From Psococerastis gibbosa (Eukaryota > Arthropoda > Insecta > Psocodea > Psocidae): a stretch of DNA of 64,000 nt. Below the pieces are notes generated by a model. It made no database searches and had not been told where the DNA came from. It was given only the letters and a program-made list of their open reading frames with translations. Each line of letters starts with the position of its first letter. Positions within the stretch are counted from its first letter, which is position 1. Positions 43,048-54,304 of this stretch are shown here, one piece after another. A program made the translations under genes and the position numbers. The stretch is taken from positions 130,910 to 194,909 of the forward strand of contig OZ020491.1 of assembly GCA_963971405.1 (NCBI GenBank), read 5' to 3'.

Positions 43048-43880
43048 TTTCAGTTACAACAAGGTTACCATAAGTAGTCATTATTTTATCAAAGACTTTT
43101 GGCTTTTTTAGCAGCAAAACTATTGCCTTAAACTGTAATATAATGCGATATTAATGTTAGTCATGATACGAGGACATGCTACGTTGAAAATTAGCACCCT
43201 CAAATTTGTTGTTTCACAGTTTTTAATTTATTAACAAAGCAAGTTATTAACGATTTGGCTCGTGTAAGTTGCTGATGATTACTGCATGGCGCATGCATCT
43301 AGGGTTGCCAGGTGTCCGGTTTTTCACCGGACAGTCCGGTTTTTCGTACCTCTGTCCGGTGAAAAAAATAAAAGGTTGACCGGATAATGGTTTGTTCGGT
43401 TTTTTCGCTCTAGTATCCCAATTTCCTTTTTTCTGGAGAATGGAATAATTTTAAAAATCTGATACTGGCTACTAAAAAGTATGGTAAGCTCCTCAAAATT
43501 CATTAAATTCAAGACTAGATAAAATGACATTTTTTTTAGGAAACTTTACATTAGAGAGAATGGCCCATTGACTCCCTGTCCGGTTTTTATCTTTTATAAA
43601 TCTGGCAACCTTACATGCATCGTATAATGGGAAATATCAAATTTTGGACACCTTAGTTCTTACATAAAAACAATTGAGGGGACTAAAATTTCGCCTATAG
43701 TCTGGAATAGTTGGAAAAACTGCAGAACCGAAAAGTAAAAATACCCGATTATATTATGCCCGAAGCAGTCTTATACAACTTAAATGAGGCAAATTTTTAA
43801 TAGCTTGCTGAGTTAATGAAATACGAGTAAACAAGGGAAAATATTCAATTTTGGTGTGCTAATTTTCTACGTAGCATACC
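43048..43880 (+). repeat. Local duplication, copy 2 (with hAT MITE)
   Basis: This is the counterpart of 41,235-41,730. It is longer only because of the hAT MITE at 43,300-43,613 and small indels. Further insertions (43,956-44,493 and 44,625-45,019) lie before its distal end near 45,068. Confidence 0.8.
43300..43613. mobile_element. hAT-type MITE, family H2 (TAGGGTTGCCAG ends)
   Basis: The inverted ends TAGGGTTGCCAG and CTGGCAACCTTA are flanked by the 8-bp duplication CATGCATC (43,292-43,299 and 43,614-43,621). The sister copy of the locus at 41,453 has one CATGCATC and no insert, which proves the insertion boundaries. The interior has GTCCGGTTTTT repeats and no coding sequence. Confidence 0.93.
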
Positions 43881-43955
43881 ACATAATTCATTTGAAAAAC
43901 ATATTTCCCAATTATTATCATCCTGGATTTTAAACAACAAAGTTACCATGGTCAT

Positions 43956-44493
43956 CAGTGGCGGATTAACCGCAAGGTATACCAAGCAGGTGGGTAGGCC
44001 GTGCGCGCTCAGATGCTTGAGGTATATTTTTGTAGTGATTTTCAAAAACGTGTAAGCTTTTTAATAGAAAATCGTATTTTATGTTCCGTCCCCATTTAAA
44101 TAATTAAAAAAAGATGTCACCGGCAGCCTGATCATGGCGATTATAATACCGGTGTTTATTTAATCCCCTTCTGGTTTTATAAATGTATACATATAATTTA
44201 TAATTGAAAGTTTTTTTGTTTTTATTTTTAATACCAGGGGATTAAATAAATACCAGTACTATAATCGCCATGATCAGGCTGCAGAAGTAACTACCTAAGT
44301 TCTGCTGCCACGAATTTTTGCATTGTTACGTTGAGTCCCATTTAAATAAATAAATGCATAGGTAAATAAATAATATATCGATAATAATTAATAAATAAAT
44401 AACCCATAACTCCAATGGTTGACAATGCTTTTAGCCTAATTGTCCGTAAAATTTCTTATGCTTATGTTCGCGAAAACCCTAAATCTGCCACTG
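43956..44493. mobile_element. hAT-type MITE, family H3 (CAGTGGCGGATTA ends)
   Basis: The ends CAGTGGCGGATTAACC and CTAAATCTGCCACTG are flanked by the perfect 8-bp duplication ATGGTCAT (43,948-43,955 and 44,494-44,501). There is no transposase. It carries a nested M3 MITE at 44,124-44,284, which is therefore younger. Confidence 0.9.
44124..44284. mobile_element. MITE family M3, copy nested in the H3 element
   Basis: The inverted ends CAGCCTGATCATGGCGATTA and its reverse complement enclose a short AT-rich middle. It is closely similar to 42,610-42,792. The target duplication is not clear. Confidence 0.75.
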
Positions 44494-44624
44494 ATGGTCA
44501 TCTCTATATATAAATTATTTTAAAAAAGTGTTTTGGAATTTTCACCAGTAATTCATTATGTAAAATTATACAAATACAATATAATACTAATCTAGTCAAA
44601 TACTGCATGTCTGCATGTTACATA

Positions 44625-45019
44625 GGCGGGGTTTCCACCGACCGGCTAGGGCTATTTACAAAAACGGTGACGTGGTAGCAGACATTCAAGACTTAGGTGG
44701 CGTTTCCACCGATCTCGCATTGCAGAATGCAAATGACATTGACGGAAATGTTTGTTTTTCTTGTTATAGAAATCTATTAAAATGTTTGTAATTAACACAT
44801 CCCATGACGCCATTTTTTAATTTTAGTTAGTTTGTTTGTGATTTTACTCTATGATCATTGATCAATTTTAACTATGGCATAGAGTAAAACAAACATTTCC
44901 GTCAATGCCACTTGCATTCTGCAATGCGAGATCGGTGGAAACGCCACCTAAGTCTTGAATGTCTGCTACCACGTCACCGTTTTTGTAAATAGCCCTAGCC
45001 GGTCAGTGGAAACTCCGCC
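44625..45019. mobile_element. MITE family M1, best-preserved copy
   Basis: It is 395 bases and nearly fully palindromic, with ends GGCGGGGTTTCCACCGACCG and GGTCAGTGGAAACTCCGCC. It is flanked by ATA on both sides (44,622-44,624 and 45,020-45,022). Inside each end is a second terminus-like repeat (GGTGGCGTTTCCACCGATCT), as if one MITE had inserted into another of its own family. The middle contains the palindrome TGATCATTGATCA. The superfamily is uncertain. Confidence 0.85.
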
Positions 45020-45424
45020 ATAGGCCTACATATAGTATGCAATGCTAAGCTACCATTGTCGATTCATGTTCCTGTATTTTGGCCGCCTTCGCGTCTCCCT
45101 TCTGATTCCCGCCACAACTGGTCACGGCTCCATCTCTGTCCTTGCATCAGCTTAACCACTTGGGCTGGGCAGTCTGTTTGTCGTAAAGTCACCGTCTTTT
45201 ATCTCCGGTATTTAATTCTCACAACATCTATAAAAACAATTTTTTTGTTACAAATAATGCGTTACATCACAATTCAGGTAGGAGGCTCGAATGAAATTAG
45301 GAACACTTTCTCACAACAGCCGATGCATGTCATAACTTGGAATATTTGAAATTTCGTAGAAACAGTGATAACATTTTTAAAGGGTTGACACTACCCCCAC
45401 CTAACCATCTCTTGCACTCATCGT

Positions 45425-45560
45425 CTAGCCAGACGTAATAATAATAATATTTTTTTTTTTTCCAGCTGGTACCCCCAGCACTGGGAGCATTTAATAGAAA
45501 GAATACAATACAACATTAATAATAATAATAATAAAAGTCTTTGAAAAAACAATAAGGATA
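45425..45560. repeat. Short retroposon-like tail between TAA microsatellites
   Basis: A T run, the block CCAGCTGGTACCCCCAGCAC and TAA microsatellites on both sides resemble the 3' end of a small LINE or SINE on the minus strand. Too little is left to classify it. Confidence 0.3.
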
Positions 45561-46169
45561 CAGGCCCTATCTTCCAACTACAGTGTAGTTTAACTAAAAT
45601 ATTTGTACGTATATAGGCCTAGCCTAAGTTGATATACAGTATATCAGTCCTACCTTCTATTAATAATAACAGTCACACTAATTCAAATTCACCACTATCC
45701 ACATTCATTCATTCATTTGCCTTGGTCACCGGTGACAATGGTTTGTTGACCAAAGAGAAACTTTAAATATTTGGTTTTGAATAAGATGCAGCCAAAATGC
45801 GTAAACCCCCTTTATTTCACGCCTATTTACATAAAAACTTTTCCCCATGGGCCACCCTGTTTGTATTATATGAATGACCAATCGCACTATTTCGAGCCTA
45901 TGTTTTCAATAGGCTTACTACTTTTACACTTGGGAGAGTCCATGACGATGTGACATTTCTATATTGTGGTTTCATTAGTGAACACACCCCCCCCCCCCCC
46001 CCCCACTATATGTAGACAATCATTATTAATGTCCGCGACCAGGGCAATGCCTATATTCGCACAAAGCCAAATCCACCCTTCATAACACAGCCATTTATTT
46101 TCCTCTCAAATTCGCTAATAATAATAATAAAATTGAATCGACAATTTTACTATAATGGACGAAACTTAC
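45561..46169. other. No gene seen; poly-C run and intron-like flank
   Basis: Low-complexity AT-rich sequence with a run of about 18 C at 45,987-46,004. The right end, from about 46,080, is the intron side of the decayed exon copy B and is homologous to 42,884-42,990 in inverted orientation. Confidence 0.4.
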
Positions 46170-46404
46170 TCTCGTCTGGTTTTTCGGGAGGCACTTCTAT
46201 GTTGGCAAATATTACCGCCTCATTATTGTGCGATAATGCTGTTGACTTGACGCTGTCAGAATCGCTGCTGTCTTTATCTTCCAAGTATTTTTGGTTCCTC
46301 TGCCGCTTCCTCTTTATGGTTTTCTTATCGGCGTTCCCCAACAAAACTCTATGTCCGTAACTTCTTCCAAAGCCTTTTCTATTCCAAGGGCTGTAAATAA
46401 TCGT
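46170..46404 (-). pseudogene. Exon of an unknown protein, copy B
   Basis: A polypyrimidine tract and TTTTCAG acceptor at 46,405 precede 235 bases, followed by the donor GTAAGT at 46,169-46,164. Compared with copy A, the upstream part reads ALGIEKALEEVTDIE, and after a one-base loss near 46,335 the rest reads LLGNADKKTIKRKRQRNQKY, then DSDSVKSTALSHNNEAVIFA and VPPEKPDE. The splice sites look good while the frame is broken once, so this is a recently decayed or mis-duplicated exon. The protein family is not recognised. The Ser/Asp-rich and Lys/Arg-rich composition suggests a nuclear protein. Confidence 0.55.
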
Positions 46405-46632
46405 CTGAAAATAAACAGAAAATTAAAAAAAAACTTTTTCAACTCAGTCGACGAGGTGTAGCCAGGATATCAAGTCACATAATGCATGGTACACAAAGTA
46501 GGCCTACTGTGATACTGAGAAATTTATAGTCGGGATGTAAATGATCAGTATAGTAGGTTGGCGGAGTGGCAGAAAGAGGTTCAGCAAATTAGTTATTTTG
46601 CACGGTGTACTAGAACGAGAGAGAGAGAGAGA

Positions 46633-46779
46633 CGACGCTATGGCGACTAGCTAAACGAAGATATACAGGAAGTTGGCCTTCGGGCCGATAATTGGTGTGA
46701 TCTGGCGAAGGACAGGATCCGGTGGCGTAGTGTTGTGAATGCGGCCAAAAGTCCCCCAGGGCTGACAGCGCCAACTTAA
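46633..46779 (+). mobile_element. LINE ORF2 C-terminal remnant
   Basis: One frame ends ADNWCDLAKDRIRWRSVVNA followed by AKSPPGLTAPT and a stop at 46,777-46,779. This 'W..L..DR.RWR..V..A' ending is the standard C-terminus of several LINE families that yield RNA-directed DNA polymerase annotations. One in-frame TAG lies just upstream (RRRYGD, stop, LNEDIQ). No RT motifs remain, so it is an old 5'-truncated scrap. A GA microsatellite precedes it. Confidence 0.65.
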
Positions 46780-46829
46780 GTCAAGTAAGTCAAGTACTAG
46801 AACGGTTTTAATATTGGTCTACACAACAT

Positions 46830-47040
46830 ATGCAGTAATTCTACCATTTTTATTTTTTATTTTAAATTTGACGTTTTTGGAGGGTAAAACCCTGAAATTG
46901 ACGAACAGACAGACAAGCCAACAGACAGATATTTCATAGAAACCAATTCTTTTTCTTGTTATTGGGACCTCAAAACGTGTAAACCCACTGAAATCATGTA
47001 ACCACAAATTTTGAACTTCACGAAGCTTTCCTTATAGGTA
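46830..47040. repeat. Dispersed repeat family A, 3' part
   Basis: The block with ACAGACAGA, GGGACCTCAAAACGTGTAAA and ATAGGAAAGCAATAATA matches the end of the longer copy at 47,566-48,600. Confidence 0.65.
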
Positions 47041-47565
47041 CTATAAATAGGAAAGCAATAATAAAAATAGCTACATGCCTGTCCTATAGCTGTCGTATGC
47101 GTTCCATATCTGTACATCAGCTACGCTAATTGACTTGGTTAAAAACCGCGTGCGTCCTTTGTCGGCGGGTAATAGGCCTATGCCTTGTTTTCGTTTATGA
47201 TTTGGTAACTCCCAGTTCGTTCAGCTTTAAAGTTGACTACACGATGCCGATAACTTGACATTTCTGAAACATAATCAAATCATTAGCCTGTAAAAGTCAA
47301 TAACAGTCGTTAAAATATTCTACCACATTGTATTATGCAAATTGTAAATTACACTGAACTACAATGAAATAAGAAAAACCGTTCGTTAGTCAAGCCGCAT
47401 CATCAATATTCTGGTCGACGTCATGTAATAAAAAAGGTTTCTATTGTGTGTCTTAATGTTAAAGGGCAAAATGTTCCATAACTTCTCTTTTACAAGTATG
47501 GCATAATTTGTGTTAAAAAATGACGTATAATTAATTGTATGTGCCAAATTATCGTAAATTGAAGA

Positions 47566-48600
47566 ACCGGTCCGAGTTTACTCAAACATGCATTCCAATA
47601 TTTTATCAATTAGCAAATAGAGAAAATGAGTAATTTTGTAAATTTAGTAAGTTAATTTTAGTAAATAATTTTCGTATGATTAAATTTCGGATCCCTCGGG
47701 GGAGGGGGGTGATGTCCATATCTGACGTCACCGGAGGTGAGGTAACATCAAAATAGTTAAAAATCCTTAAAACTCCATTCTATCTAGTGCACGCTGCAAC
47801 CATTTGTGAGAAGGGGGTAGGGTCCGGACTCCGGACCCCCTGGAACGCCCTATAGCAACGCCGCAACGGCCTAGGATATCCCTATCCCAAAGCACTCAAT
47901 TAATTGATAGCATTGCATATTATAATTCGGGCAGACCACAGACGCAGACCACAGACATTACCACAGTAATAATGGCAGGACACGCAATGCATTTGACCGT
48001 GAATTTTCTATCATTTTTTCAATAAATATATTTTTTGTTTTGGGAAAGCAACCTGTTCGGTTTTGTTACTCAATTTAACACCTAAAACATGCCTGAAGGT
48101 AGAAATCATCGATAGAAAGGTTCCACAGAAAAATTATTTTTTAGTCATTCTTCATAATAATTGAAATATTTTTGTTTATTTTTTACCCCCAGAAGCAAAC
48201 TATCAAGGGGCAAGCGACCCCCCGCATTTTATTAACATTAATAACGACTACAATATACTTGTATGTATGTGAATTTAAAAGAAATCGTTGGAGCCGTTTT
48301 AGAGACATAATGTTTTTAGACGCTATTTTGGAGTTTTTTGAGAATGAAACCCCCAAAATTGAGTTAGCCCAAAATAAAATAAAAATGGTTCCGAGGCATG
48401 ATTTTTGTGAACCTGCATGCCAAATTTCATCAAAATTCACCTAGAATTTTGCGCCCAAATCGATGGACAGACAGACAGACATTTCGTAAAAACCACTTTT
48501 TGGGTTCCTGGGACCTCAAAACGTGTAAACCCGTTGAAATCTCAGAGTCGAAAATTTTGACCATTATCATCACAAACCTATAAATTGGAAAGCAAAAAAA
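47566..48600 (+). repeat. Dispersed repeat family A, longest copy
   Basis: About 1,035 bases begin ACCGGTCCGAGTTTACTCAA and end in ATAAATTGGAAAGC plus an A run. The 3' part carries CCAAATTTCATCAAAATTCA and a CAGACAGACAGACATTTCG block, a combination common at the ends of non-autonomous elements in arthropods. Other copies or pieces lie at 24,039, 46,830, 54,305, 57,043 (inverted), 58,140 and 60,990. There is no coding sequence. The class is unresolved; a Helentron-like or LINE-derived origin are both possible. Confidence 0.7.
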
Positions 48601-49284
48601 AAAAAAAATCAATACCCCATCCCAGCTTGTTATTATGTTAAAATATAATGGTAATGATGACTATACCTTCACCATGTGCGCTTACCCCTACTTGCCTACT
48701 TTAACGCAAAGGCAACAAATTCAGTCCAGTTTCCTGTTAGGGTACTATTGTCTGAAATGGGAATAAGTATAGTGCTTTTGCTTTCCTTTGTTCATTGTTC
48801 TTAATTTTTTTGACCCTTTAAATATTAAGGACATTGGCCTACACGTACTTTAGGTGCGGTTCTTACTTCTTTATCGTGGTCAATGTTAAAACAACTAACA
48901 TTTGCATCTATAAAATTTATATTATTGGTATTCAAAATTTTCTATTTCGAGATTTACACGTTTGGAAACCCAAGAAACCAAAAAAATTGTTTTTACGAAA
49001 TGACTGTCTAGTGCCTGTTCGTCGATTTGTGGGCAAACTACTCGATGGATTGATGACATTCGGCAAGCAGGTTCACAAGAATCATGCCTTGGACCGTTAA
49101 TTTATTTTGGTCTAACTCAATTTAGGGGAGGTTTACCCTAAAAAAAACTGCTAAAAAAATACATCTCCAAACGAATTATTATAAATCCACATGATATATT
49201 GTAGTCGGTACTAATGTTAACAAAACACAATGAGCCCCTCCCCCTTATTAAACACCTCCGTATTTCCCGGGAGTTACACTGATA
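48601..49284. repeat. Repeat family A scraps, no gene
   Basis: Pieces resembling the family A 3' half (GAACCTGCATGCCAAATTT-like and TCCTGGGACCTC-like segments in altered order) occur around 48,940-49,140. The rest is AT-rich and unassigned. Confidence 0.4.
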
Positions 49285-50865
49285 TCTATCTTTATAAAAA
49301 TCAAACCACTTTCCCGCGTGAGTATGTATGTATGTATGTATGTATGTATGTATGTATGTGGACACTTTTTTGACTCGCCATAACTCGGGACCCACTGGCA
49401 CCAGAAACTTGCGGATACACTCAAAATTTAGAGAAAAATCGGGACATGGTTTTCCTGTAGGTCCGAACCTGAAAAAGTGAACCTGATCAGGTACAGGAGC
49501 GATAATCGGTTCGAAAAATCCCATAAGAAAGCATTGGAGGGTTCAACGCAATGCCTTAGCCAGACCTTTGAACCTACCTCAATTTAAATTATATCACTGC
49601 CTTCGTCCATTCTTCCTCTTTCAGGCCATGCTATACATGATGTGATGCGGCAAGGGGTTCGACTTTGGGGGGTGGAAACGTGAGGGGGTGCGCCCAAATT
49701 TTCCGATTTTCAGCGAAAATAGGCCCTTTTGGGCTGCGTTTTTGGGGGTGTTAATATCAATTCGAAAACTTCAAACTACTTTTGTTCTTTTCCACTGTTC
49801 TTATTCTTTTCAGTCATATATTCAGTTTTGCTATGCGCCTTTTCGTTCGGGTTCAGGTGAGTTGGTAAGCAGTCCCTGTTTTGCCGAAAAACCGGTTTAA
49901 AGGGTATATTTCCAAATACATGCATAGAGTAAAAAAATTCCACAGCCTGCAATTTTCCATCGAAATTAATTTTTAATCTCTCATTAGAAGCAGTATGAAA
50001 TAAGCTTTAAAACGAGTATAAATACATAATTTCAAATTCACCCCTTCCCCCCTTAATCACGAGTGGAACACAAAGTTTTTAAAAATGACGCGAAAAAAAC
50101 TGCATTTCTAGCAATCCCATTTAAATTGCATGGGTGGGTTTAAAGCAATATTTTGGGCAGATGTGGAAGGCTTATCTTAATTTAAATTATACCCATGGCT
50201 TCGTCCATTCTTCCTCTTTTAACCCATGTTAAATTTATTGTTGTGCGATGAGAGGTTAGTCTTCGGCAGGTGAAGAAGTTGCGGTGTGCGCTCAATGATA
50301 AAGGAGCGATGGCGTCGCGTCGCGGGGGCGTGGCCTAATCAATTCGCGAACCAACACATTACTACGTAATAATGAGACATGTACCTGCAGAGACTTTGAA
50401 TTAAATTATTTATTTTTATTTTTAACTTTCTTGCGTTGTTAATTATTAAAATGTAACATTAAATTTACTTATTTATTTTTATTATGAAAAATTTATGTTT
50501 CATTTAATAAATTAAGCAAGTTTTATATGAAAGATGCTTATTTGTAAACAATTGACAATCGCTGACGCTTCCAAACTAGGTCAAGGTGAAAGCACTTTCA
50601 GTTTCAGTTTACTTTACTTTCACTTTTCAGTTTCTGTTTATTTACTTTCACTTTAATTTCTAAAATTTAACTAATTGTATTCATAAAAAATATCGATATA
50701 CAGTAGATAACTATTATAAACTATGGCACCAAGGAAGAGACCGTCACTGGGTAGGGCTACTTTCAATGTAAAAAGGAAGAGAGCCGCCCGAGCAAGGGAA
50801 ACTGAAGAAGATCGCAACGAAGCACTCGCTCCCGATCTTGGTGCTAGGTAACTATTTCCAAAATC
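49285..50865 (+). mobile_element. Helentron/Helitron-like unit 1, with start of a Helitron gene
   Basis: It starts TATCTATCTTTATAAAAATC with a (TATG)n run and the block ACTCGCCATAACTCGGGACC shared by three tandem units. Unlike the other two, it continues into a 5' leader and the first codons of a Helitron-type protein (50,723). It then ends. It is the 5' part of an autonomous element, cut short. No Rep or helicase motif is left. Confidence 0.65.
50723..50851 (+). CDS. N-terminal peptide of a Helitron-type protein (truncated)
   Basis: Forty-two codons: MAPRKRPSLGRATFNVKRKR, then AARARETEEDRNEA and a stop. The pattern of a basic head followed by R.RE(T/S)EE(E/D)R is characteristic of the extreme N-terminus of arthropod Helitron/Helentron proteins, where the ARE.EE.R motif is repeated. 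Only one motif is left. A splice-donor-like GCTAGGTAACT overlaps the stop, so it could also be a first coding exon. An AGTTTCAGTTT-rich leader (50,600-50,665) precedes it. Confidence 0.6.
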   Translation: MAPRKRPSLGRATFNVKRKRAARARETEEDRNEALAPDLGAR

Positions 50866-50939
50866 AGAATTTCACCAGACAGGTTGTAATAGGCTACTAG
50901 ATAAGATAAGATAAGATAAGATAGTCACAAAGCTTTCCT

Positions 50940-52433
50940 TATCTATCTTTATAAAAATGAAAAACGTAAACATGTGCTTATGTATGTAGACACTTTTTTG
51001 ACTCGCCATAACTCGGGACCCACTGGCACCAGAAACTTGCGGCTACACTCAAAATTTAGAGAAAAATCGGGACATGGTTTTCGTGTAGGGCCGAACCTTA
51101 AAAATTGAACCTGATCAGGTACAGGAGCGATAATCGGTTCGAAAAATCCCATAAGAAAGCATTGGAGGGTTCAACGCAATGTTTTAGCCTGACATTTGGG
51201 CCTACCTTAACTTAAATTACATCACTGTCTTCGTCCATTCTTCCTCTTTCAGGCCATGCTATACATGATGTGATTGGGCAAGTGGTTCGACTTTGGGGGG
51301 TGGAAACGTGAGGGGGTGCGCCCAAATTTTCCGATTTTCAGCGAAAATAGGCCTTTTTCGACCGCGTTTTTGGGGGTGTTAATATCAATTCGAAAACTTG
51401 AAACTTCTTTAGTCCTTTTCCACCTTTCTTAGTCTTTTCAGACATGTATTCAGGTTTACTATACGCCTCTTCGTTTGGGCTCAGGTGAGTTGGTAAGCAG
51501 TCCCTGTTTTGACGAAATACCGGTTTAAAGGGTACATTTCCAAATACATCCATAGAGTAAAAAAATTCCACAGCCAGCTGTTTTCAACCGAAATTAATTT
51601 TTAATGTCTCATTAGAAGCAGTATGAAATAAGCTTTAAAACGAGTACACATACATAATTTCAAAACCACCCCTTCACCCCTTAAACACGAGTGGAACACA
51701 AAATTGTTAGAAAATCAGGCGAAAAAATTCATTTCCAGCATTTCTATTTATAATTGCATGGGCGGGTTTAAAGCAATATTTTGGGCAGATGTGGAAGGCC
51801 TATGTTAATTTAAATTATATCAGTGTCTTTGTCCGCTCTTCTTCTTTTAGGTCATGCCAAATTGGTCGTGATCAAGCAAGAGGTTCGGCTTTGGGGGGTG
51901 GAAACGTGACGGGGTGCGCCCAAATTTTTCGATTTTCAGCGAAAATAGGCTTTTTCGGCCGCGTTTTCGGAGGTCTTGATATCATTTTGAAAACTTTAAA
52001 CTACTTTAGTTCTCTTCCACCTGTCTTACTCTTTCCAGAGATATATTCAGTTTAACTATCCGCCTCTTCGTTCGGGCTCAAGTGATTTGGTAAGCCATAG
52101 CCATCAGCGTTTTGACGGAATACAGGTCTAAAGTGTACCTTTGAAATTACATGCATAGAGTAACAGGATTCCACAGCCTGACCTCTTCCACCAAAATGAT
52201 TTGTTAATGTCTCATTAGAAGCAGTATAAATTAACCAATTTTCATAGTTGTTAACTGCTTCGTTTGGGTTTGGGGGCATTCACATAAGTCATGCGAGCCC
52301 CGAAGGGGCGAGCTGCGTAATGCCAAATGGAACCACGTTAATGCGAGGCCCCGCAGGGGCGAGCTGCCGCCCGCGGCAGGCGCAAGGGGGGCGGGGCCGC
52401 GAAGCGGTCCCAAGCTCCGCTTGTCTATCTTTA
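50940..52433 (+). mobile_element. Helentron-like unit 2 (non-autonomous)
   Basis: It repeats unit 1 from the TATCTTTATAAAAAT start through the GGGTGGAAACGTGAGGGGGT and TTTTCGACCGCG blocks. From 52,290 its end is GC-rich with several small hairpins (GCCCCGAAGGGGC, GCCCCGCAGGGGC) and the terminal GGGCCGCGAAGCGGTCCC hairpin before CTCCGCTTGT. A hairpin near the 3' end is a Helitron hallmark. All open frames in it are accidental. Confidence 0.65.
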
Positions 52434-53770
52434 TAAAAATCAAACCACTTTCCCGCGTGAGTATGTATGTATGTGGACACTTTTTTGACTCGCCATAACT
52501 CGGGACCCACTGGCACCAGAAACTTGCGGCTACACTCAAAATTTAGAGAAAAATCGGGACATGGTTTTCGTGTAGGGCCGAACCTTAAAAATTGAACCTG
52601 ATCAGGTACAGGAGCGATAATCGGTTCGAAAAATCCCATAAGAAAGCATTGGAGGGTTCAACGCAATGTTTTAGCCTGACATTTGGGCCTACCTTAACTT
52701 AAATTACATCACTGTCTTCGTCCATTCTTCCTCTTTCAGGCCATGCTATACATGATGTGATTGGGCAAGTGGTTCGACTTTGGGGGGTGGAAACGTGAGG
52801 GGGTGCGCCCAAATTTTCCGATTTTCAGCGAAAATAGGCCTTTTTCGACCGCGTTTTTGGGGGTGTTAATATCAATTCGAAAACTTGAAACTTCTTTAGT
52901 CCTTTTCCACCTTTCTTAGTCTTTTCAGACATGTATTCAGGTTTACTATACGCCTCTTCGTTTGGGCTCAGGTGAGTTGGTAAGCAGTCCCTGTTTTGAC
53001 GAAATACCGGTTTAAAGGGTACATTTCCAAATACATCCATAGAGTAAAAAAATTCCACAGCCAGCTGTTTTCAACCGAAATTATTTTTTAATGTCTCATT
53101 AGAAGCAGTATGAAATAAGCTTTAAAACGAGTACACATACATAATTTCAATACCACCCCTTCACCCCTTAAACACGAGTGGAACACAAAATTGTTAGAAA
53201 ATCAGGCGAAAAATTCATTTCCAGCATTTCTATTTATAATTGCATGGGCGGGTGTTAAGCAATTTTTTGGGCAGATGTAGAAGGCCTATCTTAATTTAAT
53301 TTATAACTATGTCTTCGTCTATTCTTCCTCTTTTAACCCATGTCCAATTTATTGTTGAGCGATGAGAGGTTAGGCTTCGGCAGGCGAAGAAGTTGGGGTG
53401 TGCGCTTATTGATAAAGGAGTCATGGCGTCGCGTCGCGGGGGCGTGGCCTAATCAATTCGCGAACCATAATTACTACGCAATAATGAGACATGAACCTGC
53501 AGAGACTTTGAATTAAATTATTAACTTTTATTTTTACCTTTTTACGCCTCTTCGTTTGGGCTCAGGTGAGTTGGTAAGCAGTCCCTGTTTTGACGAAATA
53601 CCGGTTTAAAGGGTACATTTCCAAATACATCCATAGAGTAAAAACATTTCAACCGAAATTAATTTTTAATGTCTCATTAGAAGCAGTATGAATTAAGCTT
53701 TAAAACGAGTATAGGGTAATAGGGTAGTAAGGGGGGCGGGGCCGCGAAGCGGTCCCAAGCTCCGCTTGTA
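52434..53770 (+). mobile_element. Helentron-like unit 3 (non-autonomous)
   Basis: It follows unit 2 with no gap, starts TCTATCTTTATAAAAATC and ends with the same GGGGCCGCGAAGCGGTCCC hairpin and CTCCGCTTGT. Around 52,650-53,100 it is nearly identical to unit 2 (51,150-51,610), so the tandem duplication is recent. An internal piece is repeated at 53,545-53,710. Confidence 0.65.
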
Positions 53771-54300
53771 CTGTATATTCTTTGCTGGTTCTCAAACACC
53801 GGTAGCCTTTAAACCTTAATAATACGGCATGCGTGTTCTATGTAGCCTATTTCGTTCCTTTAATTGTAATTGTAGGTGTAAATGCGTAGAATCAAATTAC
53901 TTTGCATGAAAAATGCTTCCCACTAGTGACTAGTGTTTAACGTTTAACGCTTGGGACCGCATTACGCACAAAATCCAATAAATAAAAATACGGGATGGGG
54001 AGTGGCGTTGTACGTGTATGGGCATTGGAATTTGGAACACGAAAATAAATGCTAAATTGGGCTCTGCTCTGCACTATGCAGTCTTCACGCCAATTCACTA
54101 CATAATTCCAAAAATGTACAGTACAATAGACTGGAACTCGACCTCCTAGGATACATTAGGGGGTCTTTCAAGTTTCAAGTTTGGCCAAGTGTTGCCAAGA
54201 TTCATCCATCCGACGTTGCCACATTTACGACTTTACAAGCATCCATGAACAGTTTAAATCCAATGTTCCTATCATTTCATGTTCAAAAGCAATTTTTAAA
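53771..54300. other. No gene seen
   Basis: Unique-looking AT-rich sequence with no supported feature. Confidence 0.4.
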
Positions 54301-54304
54301 AGAA

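Noticed and set aside
49138-53058. Repeated 60-130 codon frames (MGFFEPIIAPVPDQV and MEFFYSMDVFGNV types)
   Set aside because: They are antisense translations of the Helentron-like units, repeated because the DNA repeats, and have no coding signature.
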